NCBI GenBank assembly: GCA_024516035.1
Contig: CM044964.1
Location: 583,667-647,666, forward strand
Direction: 5' to 3'
From: Bactericera cockerelli
Lineage: Eukaryota; Arthropoda; Insecta; Hemiptera; Triozidae
Length of the DNA stretch: 64,000 nt
The notes under the pieces are model-generated. The model was not told the DNA's origin and searched no databases. It worked only from the letters and a program-made list of their open reading frames with translations. The position numbers and the translations under genes are program-made. This document shows positions 42,101 to 51,150 of the stretch, piece after piece; position 1 is the first letter of the stretch; every line of letters begins with the position of its first letter.

Positions 42101-45100
42101 CTGGCAAGGTCGGAATTTTTCCGTATCTGTACTTTGTATGTCGGGGACCACCCTAGCCTCTTGAGGACAATTGAGGTAGTTATAGAGTGGGCAACAACTA
42201 TTGGTGACAAAATTGATTTTGGAATATGATAGGGACGATTAAACAGGAAGAAGGTTATGGAATGGATGATTTTTTTTTTTATAAATAAATATAATAAATA
42301 ATGAGAGAAAAAAATATAGTATACCTAATTAGAACTGCTTTATTTAGACTTATGATTTATTTATTGGTGTGCATGAAATTTACAATTTGTTTACACAAGT
42401 CAAATATAGATACAGAAATGGGGTACAGGAAGGAAAAGACATAATAGAACTTAAGAAGTAACAAACTAAGTAATTGTAAGTTAGACCATATCACTCAAGC
42501 TGCAGCTCAAAAATTCTTCTAAGGAATGAAAAGCCTCCTTTTTAAGAATGTTTTGAATAACTTTAGTGGCACGTCCCTGATATGTGGGGGCGATTTGTTG
42601 AAAAATATAATAGCATGATAATTGGGACCATTTCGAGCTGTAAAAACTGTCGGCTCGAGATAGGAAGTCCCGTTACGCTGTCAGTTTATTATTACGCTAA
42701 CAGTCCCGTTACGCTAACAGTTTATTATTACGCTAACAGTCCCCTTACGCGAAGAGGTTATCCTCTTCGCGCCCAACACCAATTTTTGTTTTGTAGTACA
42801 AAGAGACCGGTGGCCTCACCCGAGGACAAACATTTTACGCTACTTGGTAGTATAATTTTTTAGCTTGGGCACTTAGGACTGTAAAATAAATGTCCTCTTA
42901 CGAGGACATTGGGCGTGAAGAGGTTAACACAAATAACTAGCTCTTTTGCCGACTGCCATGGCTCAGTGGTTAAGAGCATTGGTTGCTGACCCGGAGGTTG
43001 CGGGTTCGAATCCCGGCCGGAGCGGAATATTCTAACCAAGTTTTCCGTTTCCGGAATGGCCTGGATGTAAAGGTATCGTGTCCTGAAGTAATGCGAAAGC
43101 GGTTCCGGGGCACAATAACCTTATAAAAAAATTAAAAAAACTCTTTGTTATTTGTTTACTCACAAATGAGCCAGTGCGGGCTCTCGGGTATGAAGTACAG
43201 GATGACCGCCGACAGCACCGGGAACACGGTGTTAATGAGAGCCACCGTACGCCAGTGGAGGAAGGAGCCCAGCAGCAGTTGGCTCACTTGACCACTGAGC
43301 ACCGCCATGGAGGCCACAGCACTCAGCATGCCTCGCAGGTGGGGCTGAGTGATCTCTGCCACGTAGGTGAGTACCTGGCAGCGTGGGGAGGAGGGTTAAA
43401 TATTTACTACACATTGATTATATTTTTTACTCCCTACCCACGAGACAAAGGAAGTGTCCTTTAGTGTGGGTAGGTGAGCATCACTACTAGAATTAGAATA
43501 TAAGTAATGTTCTGACATTTTTTAATCATCATATTATATTATTAATTATGTTCATGTATGTAACATTTAATACAATAAAAAAAAATATACAGTCGAACAT
43601 GGATATAAGAGAATTCTGGGGGTCAAAACCAACCAACCTCAATCAAGAGGTTGAACAACGTCGACCCTGCTAAAGCGGGATACCCCGTTAATCTATGAAA
43701 ATTAAATGTATAGAATTATAGATACAAGTATACATTATTTCTGTAAGAATAAATATTTCTAAGTTCTTTTGGTGCAAACACCAAATTTTGGTGATCACAT
43801 GAATTTCATCTCTCTATACAGGGTGTCCCGAATACAGATGCAAATATTTTGAGGGTAAGTTCAGCCCGCCGTGGACTATCATATGAGCGAAACTTGCAGT
43901 GAGGCATTTTGCTTCGTTAAAGAGTTATGGCCAAATCCCTGTTTTTCCCACAGGTCTAGAGGTCACTTGGATCGATGCACGTTTTTAAAGAAATGATAGC
44001 CAATAAGTAATTTTTGACTTCATGTATGGATAGTCATGCATATTTCCCTTTAAATGCAGTTGGTTGCATGAAAATATAATGAAAGACCAGAGAGATATTT
44101 AATCATAAGTTCAATATTTTTTTAAAATTTATTTTTTTCCTTTTTTCCCTTTCGTGAATTTAAAGTACTTCTACAATTGCAATTCTGCGTATCACTAGTT
44201 AAAAAAATACCCTATTATGTTTAGTTTTAGAAAAAAGAAAGCTCATTTATATCACTTTAAAGATCATGGAACGCAAGACACACAAAGCTCAAAAAACACT
44301 TCTGAATCGTGATGGAAAATTCAAAGTAGGCTGAATTTTAACAGAATTGGCGCGTCATTTGAGGTATAAATACACTGCTCTGGGATGTTTAACAGAGGGA
44401 AATTGATCATTCACAGTGGTCGGTCAGTGTGAACTTTTATGTGAATGGGGTTACGGAATCACAGGGTTATCATGAAGAAAAATGAGAGAGGCTGCAACGA
44501 AAGCAGCAACCAGTGGTGTAATTATGGAAAAAGAATACACATGGAGAAAGACTCTGCGCTACCAACAAAAATTATGATTTTATTTTAAGAAGTAAAATTA
44601 AAAATATCATTTTTGTGTTTATCACAATCATGATATCAAAAACATAACAAAAAGTGCCGAAAATTAACCTTGGGTAAAACTCGAACATGCAACCGTTACT
44701 ATTATTATTAATACTTTATTTTTATTTTATAAACAATTGGACCAAGCTTTATTTACATGTTTTTTACAATGAACATGGTAACAATTTGTGAAATAAATAT
44801 AAACAAAGACTGATCAAGGGTGGTGATACAGTGATACATGTTTATAGTTTATTGATAAACTACAAACATGATACATTCTGCAACACAGGACATGAAATGA
44901 AAAGAACCCAAAAGAATATGTAGCGAACCAAGGGCGAGGTTTAAAGCTTGTGGCTTTCTCTTCTACCGAACAAATTGATCGCCTTGTTATTTTAACTATT
45001 AGATTTGATTGATATAGTTGGTTAATAGAACTAATTATACTCAGAAAAATTTCATTTATAACTTGCAGTTGGCACAAAAATAGTCACACAGACCGCTTCA

Positions 45101-48100
45101 GGCATCGAGTGTTCTTCAAAATGCAATAGCGCCCAGATTCAAAATTTGAAAGATGTGTTTCTCTCCTTCTGGTGTCGTTTGATAAGGCGTATCTCATTCG
45201 TTCCTTCACGCGTCTGAAAGAACTTTGTATTTATTGAAACAAAATAGCAAAGGGTATTTTTTTACCTAGTGATACGCAGAATTGCAATTGTAGAAGTACT
45301 CTAAATTCACGAAAGGGAAAACAGGGAAAAATCGAATTTTAGAAAAATATTGAACTTGTGATTAAATATCTCTCTGGTCTTTCAATATTTTTTCATGCAA
45401 CCAACTGTAAAAATTACTTACTGGCTACCATTTCTTTAAAAACGTGCATCGATCTAAGTGACCTCTAGACCTGTGGGAAAAACAGGGATTTGGCCATAAC
45501 CCTTTAACGATGCAAAATGCCCCACTGCAAGTTTCGCTCATATGATAGTCCACGGTGGGCTGAACCGACCCTCAAAATATTTGCATCTGTATACGGGACA
45601 CCCTGTATAGAACTAGGTAAGTAAAAATTCATACCGGAGCCTCCATCAGCCCTCCCGTGAGTCCACACAGTATGAGAGCAAGATACAGGGTGGTCATTCA
45701 TCTCTCTAGAACTAGGTAAGTAAAAATTCATACCGGAGCCTCCATCAGCCCTCCCGTGAGTCCACACAGTATGAGAGCAAGATACAGGGTTGTCACGTCG
45801 CGAGACAGCACGAAGAGGAGAAAGGCAACACTGTAGGGGATGGTCATGAACATCATGGAGCGCTTGCGACCGAAGGGTTGGGTGACGGCCCCCGACACTA
45901 GACACCCTAGCGGCACGCAGATCAGGTTGATGCTGCCTGGAATAGAAGAAAAATGAAAAAAAATAAGGGTTGGGTGGAAAGAGATTGCCATAGGCAATAA
46001 TCCCGCCCTTTAGTTAAGACATAATATGTATATATTTTGTTTTTTTTCCTTGTTTATATTATTAATATTGTCTATTATTATATTTACCATTATTTGTCTG
46101 TATATATGTTCTACCTGCTAATAAAGAGTTTCTAAATAAATAAAAATAAATAAAAAAAATAAGCTGTCACTGTCACACACATAAATATACTCGTATACAG
46201 TAAAAAATAAAAATCATAATAGAAAAGGGTTGGCTAAAGAGATTGCCACAGGCAATAACCCCGCCCTTTAGGTAGGACATTATTGTTATTTTCTTTTTTA
46301 TTTATTTATTTTGTCATTTGTATTTAAGAATAGAAATAGTTCTCAATATTTAATATTTCATATAACAAACATGTCATCATTCTTCTCACGACACATGGTG
46401 CCTACCAGACTCGAGGCATTTCCACGCTGGACTGCCAATGACAGTCGTTGGCGTAAGAATGCCCCGGCCCTGGTATCACCACATGTGTGTTGTAACTTGT
46501 CTGAAATTGCGTCTACCAAAGACTTGAACTGCCGAGAAAAGGGTCCCAGTGTTTCGACAGCCAAGCCATAGAAACAGTATTGATGTGTCAGAGCTTCGTA
46601 TTTTTTCGTCTTCTTATCACTTGCTAATTCTGCTGCTGCGCCAGCCTCTTGTGAGGTCCTTTGTATGTACGAGGCAGCGAGCGTATCCACACAGGTCACG
46701 TCCCACACAAGATGCTGGCCTTTGCTCCAAGGTATAAGTGTCATTCCGTCCGGTCTTTTTCCGTCATTGCGGAAAATGCCGGAGGGTTCTAATGTGGAAT
46801 GGAAACCGATAGTTGACAATGCTCGATGGATGATTTGATTTAGTTCTGAGTGCCGTGAAAAACGGCCTGCACTCTTGGAGCAACTGAGTCCATGCACTCC
46901 CTTCCCCTCAACACGCTGACCACATACACATACATGGGGATATGATAGCTGGCATCCCAATCGTAATCCCACACAAAATCTGAAGGATATGTCATCTAGT
47001 TTGGTACCAACATTGGTGGATGGCATTGCATGAAGCCATGCATTCGATTCTGTTCTTTGAAGGGCTTTGAATCGTGCTGAGTCTTCCGGGGTAGATAATT
47101 GTATTTTTGTGTCCATGATGTTGCAAACACTGACGTCATCCCAACTTTTTTGCGAATCTAGCACTTCAGGCATGGTGACATAAGCATTCCTCCAGGTATC
47201 CAATGCCTCGGTGTACATGTGAATATTGACTTTGGTATCCTGTGGGGGAAGAATTCTAGATACCAAAGTATCTACACTATGAACCGAGGCTAAGAATGCT
47301 GGTAAACATATATCTTGAATTTTTCTTAATCCCATACCTCCTTTACTGATGGGTAAACACGATTGTTCCCATTCATTGTTCTTCAAATTCATGTTCAATA
47401 TTATTTCAAATGAAGATTTTAATGCGTTGTCCAGGTTTTCACAGACATCAGGAAACTTCCAAAACGGGCTGCAGCGTAGAAGAAAACTAAATTTTGGTAC
47501 ATACAAACAGTTCTTTAACAAGGTATAAGCAACATGGGAAGTAAGTTTAGTTGCTCTTTTTAATAAATTTAAAACTTTGCATGTTTTCTTTTCAATGTTA
47601 GATTTGAAAGATTCATCACACAATGGCGCACCAAGTAAAGTAAAATCTTCTTTACGAGTTAGTTTGATGTCAGGGGCTAACTCCTTAAATTGATCTAGAA
47701 CATTTTTTATAATAGTATTGGAACAGAAATAGAGCTCACATTTGCTGGGATTAATTTCTAATCCAATCTCTTTGGCCTCTCGGATGAGAAAATTAAGATC
47801 TTTCAGAACCGTGTCGTGTTCGCCAGCTATTGTTCCATCATCTAGGTACCAGATATTAACTTCTGATTTCAACTTTGTTATAATAGGGTGAATAGCTGCA
47901 CTGAATATCAAAGCTCCACATGGGTCTCCCTGCTGAGCGCCCACTTCAGACCAAATATTTTGCATTCCAAAATTCAAATACGTTTTGTCCCTGTAACATT
48001 GATAGAGAAAAGGGTAGATTGTAGGAAACTTATCTCTTACTTCTTTCAAGATCACATCTCTTTCTACGCTGTTGAACGCGTTCCTCCAATCAACTTTCAA

Positions 48101-49586
48101 TACAATCTTGTTAACGTTTTGTTCTCCGTGTATAAATGTCCTAGTGGCGTGAATAGCTGCCTCACAACCACTTTTAGCAGACACACCAACTTGGTGAGGA
48201 AGGAGATAATCGGTAGAAATGTTTCTTACATGAAAGCAAGCTATCTTTCCGACCAAGCGTCGGAAAACATTTCCAATAGCTATGGGTCGCAAACCTCCCT
48301 CTTTTTTCCGCAATGCACACAGTTTTTTTTTTGTATTGTTTTGTTTTTTTTTTTTCTTTTCTTAATTTTATACTTTTGCCATTATACTTTGTCCTCCTAA
48401 TAAAGCTTAAAAAAAAAAAAAAAAAAAAAAAAAATCAAAATAGTGATTGTTAGAAGCCAAGTTAAAACCAACCATGTGCAATTGTGTTAATTAGTTAATC
48501 TAATCCTGGTTGATAACCTAATCCTAAAGCTACTGTTCCTCCGTACGCGTCTCACAGCCGCGTCTAATTCCCTCGGCCAGCCGCACACCACTGCTTCAAT
48601 GTATTCTAGATAGGCGTGGCTTTAGATGGGCGTGGCGGCTTTTTTACCCAATGTGTTGCGAGACACAAGCCTCGCTTCCTGGGTCCCCAGTCACAGCTTC
48701 CTGGGTCCCCAGTCACAGCTTCCTGGGTCCCCAGTCACAGCTTCCTGGGTCCCCAGTCACAGCTTCCTGGGTCCCCAGTCACAGCTTCCTGGGTCCCCAG
48801 TCACAGCTTCCTGTGCCCCCAGTCACAGCGTCCGACGGAGCCGCATTACGAGTAAGGGAATAGCAGTGGCGTAAAGGGCACTTTACCTTTACAACCATGC
48901 CTTTCCGAAAACGGAAAATTTCGGTCAGAAATTTCCGCTCCGGCCGGGATTCAAACCCACAACCTCCGGGTCAGTAACCAATGCTCTTAACCACTGAGCC
49001 AATGAGGTCGGCAGTCACTTGCTTCCTGGGTCCCTAATAGTCACAGCCCGAGACGAAGCCGTATTACGCGTGGGGGAATGGTACTTTCCGGCATAGCATA
49101 CCTTCCCTATCTATATACATTTGTCTGGCTGGGGGACGTTAAACAGGGAGAAGACCAGTGTCTCGCTAGAGGACTATAAACAGAGAACAGACTAGCCAAC
49201 CCTTACAAGCCAGGCTAGCTTGCAGTTTCCTAAGAGTTTAATGGCTTATAAAGAAAAGTCCAAGTCCTCATGATGGTTGATCGTACATAGAAATATGTGG
49301 TTCAGGACGAGCCAACTTTGAAATAAAGTTGACTGGAGACCATCACTCACCCCTCCAGCTGTAGCCAAGCTGGCTACAACAACAACAACAACATCTATAT
49401 ACATTATACATATGCCGAATGGTGCAATTACTTACTGAACCAAGAGATCTGAGACCGGGTCAAGGTCACGTAGGGGTCTTGCTTTCCAGCCTGAGAGGCG
49501 GCAAGCACAGGGATGGCAATTGTGGATAGTCCCAGCGTGGTCCCATAGGAGAACAGGAGCATGTTTTTGGCTGATGCCGCCAAGAT
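35920..49586 (-). CDS. Tret1-like sugar transporter gene, partial (six exons)
   Basis: Six minus-strand exons (49436-49586, 45734-45936, 43164-43374, 39238-39497, 36775-36889, 35920-36107) join with consistent GT-AG phases into one MFS sugar-porter protein. Family marks are QPFGRKRSM between helices 2 and 3, GGLMEAPVLTYVAEI, PESPHWL at the end of helix 6, the cytoplasmic loop with ASLCWLRGW, and LPWMLIGEV at helix 10. It should move a sugar such as trehalose or glucose by facilitated diffusion across the plasma membrane; the exact substrate cannot be told. The N-terminal exon and the part after GEV are missing. Introns contain minisatellites, SINEs, an hAT MITE, a palindrome and an antisense LINE. 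Confidence 0.87.
36150..36243 (-). repeat. 20-bp tandem repeat near exon acceptor
   Basis: About 4.5 copies of 'aatctaaccatctaaagaga' lie roughly 45 bp upstream of the acceptor of the exon at 35920-36107. Confidence 0.85.
36370..36525 (+). mobile_element. tRNA-derived SINE (family H)
   Basis: The head 'cagtagcttgatcgataaa' and 'cggacttgtaacctagaggc' and the tail 'gttgtgatatcacgaaaagg' match the copy at 14060-14215(-). Confidence 0.7.
36526..36774. other. AT-rich intron DNA
   Basis: It contains an A run near 36634. Nothing else is recognised. Confidence 0.5.
36775..36889 (-). CDS. Transporter exon (helix 8)
   Basis: Acceptor 'ctgttcccag', donor GTAAGG; 115 nt. It encodes VNIFESLHTPINPYIATLFL and GISHLGGTLLCVILIHYTG. 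It follows ITYA from the previous exon exactly as in sugar porters and ends in phase 1. Confidence 0.87.
36960..37160 (+). mobile_element. SINE family A, 3' part
   Basis: The body 'ggagggtaaaacccccgtca' and tail 'gaggttgaacaacgtcgacc' match the family A copies; the tRNA head is missing. A tail-only fragment also lies at about 43622-43685. Confidence 0.65.
37347..37513 (+). repeat. Dispersed repeat (copy of 9147)
   Basis: This is a close copy of 9147-9318, starting 'tctggctgggggactatat'. Confidence 0.75.
37700..37895 (-). mobile_element. 5S rRNA-derived SINE (family B), diverged
   Basis: The minus strand shows the 5S-like head (…'aataagatgggtgac') and the shared body. It is more diverged than the copy at 12200. 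Confidence 0.65.
37896..38489. other. AT-rich intron DNA
   Basis: The start (37930) repeats 'tgggtttaacgtcgctttca', the 3' end of SINE family B. No gene is seen in the rest. Confidence 0.5.
38490..38670 (-). mobile_element. 5S rRNA-derived SINE (family B)
   Basis: The minus strand has 'caagttctcgtaggatcac' and 'cgaactgaagcaacgttcag' from the 5S-like head, then the shared body. It is internally deleted. Confidence 0.65.
38880..39230 (-). repeat. ~38-bp tandem repeat beside a splice donor
   Basis: About eight units of 'cttttggcttcccaacttct' plus 'catgttt', an ACA/A run and 'cct' end just before the donor of the exon at 39238. ORFs through it on both strands are spurious. Confidence 0.88.
39238..39497 (-). 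CDS. Transporter exon (central loop, helix 7)
   Basis: Acceptor 'ttccgtccctcag', donor GTGAGT; 260 nt. It encodes KGRMREAEASLCWLRGWTT, the long cytoplasmic loop, then FLMPYFIVTLTFFIGQFGG and LLPLITYA of helix 7. Both flanks hold tandem repeats: ~38-bp units on the donor side and a ~48-bp acceptor-derived array upstream. Confidence 0.88.
39498..40745 (-). repeat. ~48-bp minisatellite derived from a splice acceptor tract
   Basis: Two to three units at 39498-39590 carry the true acceptor tract ('atttcctcttccgtccctc' on the minus strand). After a SINE insertion, about twenty ~48-bp units at 39805-40745 repeat 'gatggaagaggaaatggtga' and 'gggtctgagggagttgggg'. On the minus strand every unit shows a pyrimidine tract ending CTCAG, like a 3' splice site. 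Confidence 0.88.
39606..39803 (-). mobile_element. tRNA-derived SINE (family E), minus copy
   Basis: The head at 39803-39721 folds like a tRNA: acceptor TGTCCCGG/CCGGGACA, 'tagctcaatggtaaaggcgg' and B box 'ggtcgtgggttcgaaaccc'. The tail ends near 'aaaaggcgatattatt'. It lies inside the minisatellite, inverted to the copy at 40833. Confidence 0.82.
40833..41035 (+). mobile_element. tRNA-derived SINE (family E), plus copy
   Basis: It has the same head (40833-40915) and body ('tttgggatttttaccacata') as the copy at 39606, in opposite orientation, about 1 kb away. Together the two flank the main part of the minisatellite. Confidence 0.82.
41223..41879. mobile_element. hAT-type MITE with 8-bp target duplication
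   Basis: The ends CAGCGGTTCTCAAATTG and CAGCTATTCTCAAACTG (reverse complement of the right end) are classic hAT-like inverted repeats. The flanking octamer CCCTAGGA is perfect on both sides (41215-41222, 41880-41887). It is 657 bp long and has no transposase; ORFs inside are short and unrecognised. Confidence 0.9.
41888..42659. other. Intron DNA, nothing recognised
   Basis: A short 'aatatcgcccgattat' near 42070 resembles the tail of SINE family E. No coding segment is seen. Confidence 0.5.
42660..42929. mobile_element. 36-bp tandem repeat and small inverted-repeat element ending TTAA
   Basis: Two copies of a ~36-bp unit ('gttacgctaacagtttatta') occupy 42668-42740. 'ttacgcgaagaggttatcct' near 42746 and 'attgggcgtgaagaggttaa' at 42908 form inverted repeats around ~150 bp, the right one ending in TTAA. 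A piggyBac-type MITE is possible. Confidence 0.5.
42954..43125 (+). mobile_element. tRNA-derived SINE (family F)
   Basis: The head 'ggctcagtggttaagagcat' with B box 'gcgggttcgaatcccggcc' is followed by 'ttttccgtttccggaatggc'. It resembles tRNA-Ser(GCT). Copies lie at 48870(-) and 53465(-). It sits 39 bp downstream of the transporter exon donor. Confidence 0.78.
43164..43374 (-). CDS. Transporter exon (helices 4-6)
   Basis: Acceptor 'acgctgccag', donor GTGAGT; 211 nt. It encodes VLTYVAEITQPHLRGMLSA through INTVFPVLSAVILYFIPESP and HWLI. PESPHWL is the standard helix 6 end of sugar porters. The end phase matches the next exon (Ser-Lys-Gly-Arg). Confidence 0.88.
43436..43816. other. Intron DNA with SINE A tail
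   Basis: The fragment at about 43622-43685 ('ccaaccaacctcaatcaaga') is a family A SINE tail. The rest is unassigned. Confidence 0.5.
43817..45607. mobile_element. 1.8-kb palindromic element with TACAGGGTGTCCC ends
   Basis: Arms of about 430 bp (43817-44250 and 45180-45607) are inverted copies around a ~900-bp unique centre. The ends TACAGGGTGTCCCG are flanked by TA on both sides. The duplicated exon junction next door preserves the empty site ('catctctctagaactagg' at 45699), showing insertion at a single TA. Confidence 0.9.
45608..45733 (-). repeat. Duplicated exon end plus donor in the transporter
   Basis: A ~99-bp unit (45608-45706, repeated from 45707) contains 57 bp of the exon end, the GTATGA donor and intron bases 'tttttacttacctag'. 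One extra copy lies downstream of the real donor. Confidence 0.9.
45734..45936 (-). CDS. Transporter exon (helices 2-4)
   Basis: Acceptor 'tattccag', donor GTATGA; 203 nt. It encodes SINLICVPLGCLVSGAVTQ, PFGRKRSMMF and LILCGLTGGLMEAP. The final 57 bp plus the donor are duplicated 99 bp downstream (from 45635). The next exon supplies VLTYVAEI, completing the helix 4 motif. Confidence 0.87.
45966..46158 (+). mobile_element. 5'-truncated LINE 3' end
   Basis: It starts with codons for KGWVERDCH-like sequence; in the family frame this is GW, then EIAIGNNPAL, with a one-base slip at 'ggaaagagatt'. The 3' UTR ends 'cctgctaataaagagtttc' with an AATAAA-rich tail. Confidence 0.6.
46227..46340 (+). mobile_element. 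5'-truncated LINE 3' end
   Basis: The sequence reads KGLAKEIATGNNPAL then a TAG stop, followed by an AT-rich UTR. It abuts the 3' end of the antisense LINE at 46358. Confidence 0.6.
46358..48313 (-). pseudogene. RT with restriction-like endonuclease, 5'-truncated LINE
   Basis: An open frame of 651 codons is antisense-free of stops but lacks the N-terminus. RT motifs: GGLRPIAIGNVFRRLVGK, LKVDWRNAFNSVERD, GAQQGDPCGALIFSAAIHP and the active site YLDD in IWYLDDGTIAG. The C-terminal part has a Cys/His segment (HVCVCGQRVEGKGVHGLSC) and a PD…D endonuclease pattern (KRPDGMTLIP, LVWDVTCVDTLA), as in R2-type LINEs. Upstream, toward higher coordinates, it meets an A/T-run boundary at 48316. It lies in a transporter intron in the same orientation as the gene. 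Confidence 0.82.
48316..48435 (+). mobile_element. LINE-like 3' tail with poly(A)
   Basis: 'ttgtcctcctaataaagctt' is followed by about 28 A. It is a plus-strand 3' end meeting the 5' truncation of the minus-strand LINE. Confidence 0.6.
48436..48659. other. Intron DNA, nothing recognised
   Basis: No repeat or gene is recognised here. Confidence 0.5.
48660..48835 (-). repeat. 22-bp tandem repeat, about seven copies
   Basis: The unit 'cttcctgggtccccagtcac' plus 'ag' is repeated about seven times with almost no variation, and a stray unit lies at 49020. All three frames are open by chance; no protein is implied. Confidence 0.92.
48870..49012 (-). mobile_element. tRNA-derived SINE (family F)
   Basis: The minus-strand head 'ggctcagtggttaagagcat' with 'gtgggtttgaatcccggcc' is followed by 'cggaaatttctgaccgaaa'. 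It matches the copy at 42954. Confidence 0.75.
49123..49388 (+). repeat. Two dispersed repeats side by side
   Basis: 49123-49200 resembles the start of the 9147 repeat. 49251-49388 matches 4891-5032, including 'tcatgatggttgatcgtaca', and ends in an (AAC)n run. Confidence 0.7.
49436..49586 (-). CDS. Transporter exon 1 of those seen (helix 1-2 region)
   Basis: Acceptor 'tgatttcag', donor GTAAGT; 151 nt. It encodes ILAASAKNMLLFSYGTTLG and LTRSQISWF, matching helix 1 and the SWF motif before helix 2 of Tret1-type transporters. It starts at a codon boundary and ends in phase 1, matching the next exon. The start-codon exon must lie upstream and was not found up to 64000. Confidence 0.86.
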
Positions 49587-50214
49587 CTGAAATCAGTTTT
49601 AGGAGAGGAACCTTTGTAAAAATTCAATATTGTTAATAAATAAAAAAAATGTAAAAGAAAGTTCGAAATTATCGTATTTTTGTAATTCAGATAGTCCTCC
49701 GGAACATTGTAAAAATCGTAAGAATTGAAAAAAATGACCAGTTTTAGTGGTAAGAAGCCCATTAAACCTTAAAATTAGAAGAGAGAGAGATACAATTTTC
49801 TTGTAAAGCGGTGCTGCCAGTCTGCCAACATATTTGAGGGTTGCAAACAACTTTTTTTTTATACACATTGTTTCTTTTCTTTTTTTAAGTGAGTTTTCCG
49901 TTTTCTTTCTTCATTTAGAGTTGGAATATATGTGAAAATTTACTAAAAAAAAATAGAAGTGTCTGAACCAACCAATCTCAACTATAAGAAGATGATGAAT
50001 AATGGGGCTTCAAGAAACTTTGAGAAGAGGCAAAAATAAATAAATAAATAGAATGAAAGTGGACTTGGTAAGAGCCATAATAAGGTCTGGGCATCCATGA
50101 AATTATTTCATAACCTTGCAACTGCTATCTATGCCTGAATAAATTCGAATCTCGGCTACGACAAATTTTAGCAAGTTTGAATAAATATGACTTTACTATA
50201 AATAATAATAATAA
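49587..50214. other. Intron DNA upstream of the first transporter exon seen
   Basis: It is AT-rich with no recognisable exon. The missing N-terminal exon should lie beyond this point. Confidence 0.5.
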
Positions 50215-50425
50215 TCTTTAGTGGAAGGTAATAACCACCAGACGAGGTTAATGGTCACTTGGTCACAGCATTTTCTACCACCTAACCCTCAGAGACTTAT
50301 TATTATTGCCACAAACTCAAATTCATTAAGAAAAATTCATGCACTATGTGCCATTCGAACCAACGGAACCCTACGCTACCTGGAATACCAGACTAGCGCG
50401 TTAACCACTTGACTACCAGTTCACG
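50215..50425 (-). mobile_element. tRNA-like SINE (family G)
   Basis: It contains 'tagtcaagtggttaacgcgc' on the minus strand and the tail 'gtggttattaccttccac'. It matches 457-645. Confidence 0.65.
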
Positions 50426-50944
50426 GTAGTCGAGTGGTTAACTCTTGTGATTTCCACAAAATATTTCATCAGCTGATCAAATAACACTACCCAATCAGAA
50501 CCTCTGCAATCGATATCGGTAATGACTTAAACTATAAAACCTACACGCTACAGGTAGGTTTGATAACATTTTCTATCAAATTACTAGTAAAGTATTAATG
50601 TTTCTTTAATGGTCTCTACTCCGTAAGTATACCTACTTTAATATTTCTAGAACTCTGCTCAGTACTCTGCACAAGTGCACAATCGCAACCCATAAAACAG
50701 CAAGGCTACATACATAATTACATACATACAGTTTGTATGTAAAATGTAAAATACATACAAACTGTATGTATGTATGGTTTTATTTGTGGTGAAACTAGTG
50801 AAGCCCAAAGCCTCTTCACAATTTTTGTGGGTAGCGCAGCATTACTTAGAATCTCTTTCACATTTCTAATTCTATTAGATTTCGAACTAGTTCTATTTCA
50901 ATACCTCGCGCCGACAAAAATATGAATTCATAATTTGGTTACAG
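50426..50944. other. Unassigned DNA with a small palindrome
   Basis: 'acatacatacagtttgtatgt' near 50722 and 'acatacaaactgtatgtatgt' near 50751 form a short inverted repeat. Nothing else is recognised. Confidence 0.5.
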
Positions 50945-51150
50945 TTCTTTGTAAGGGATACCTTCCGGTGCGCTCGTGTTGACCCAGCACATAAATGGGA
51001 AGTATTGTGTCACTTCTCGCCCATCAGAGGGGAGGCATACTATACGGGATGGGCAGGCTACAACACAGACTACAAGCGTCTACACTCTACAATAGCTCCT
51101 GTTTCATGGCTACGAAATAAAAAAGGCTGTGAAACACTCATTAAAAAAAG
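50945..51150 (+). mobile_element. SINE family C, head missing
   Basis: 'gggataccttccggtgcgct' to 'ggctgtgaaacactcatt' matches the body of 10017-10335. Confidence 0.72.

Noticed and set aside
46227..46340. 3' UTR of the minus-strand RLE LINE
   Set aside because: The segment reads as the C-terminus and stop of a different LINE on the plus strand and recurs elsewhere without the RLE element.
48616..48874. Three overlapping frames open through the 22-bp repeats; also looked at as a CRISPR-like array
   Set aside because: The repeats are contiguous with no spacers and lie in a eukaryotic intron. Three open frames at once reflect repeat composition.
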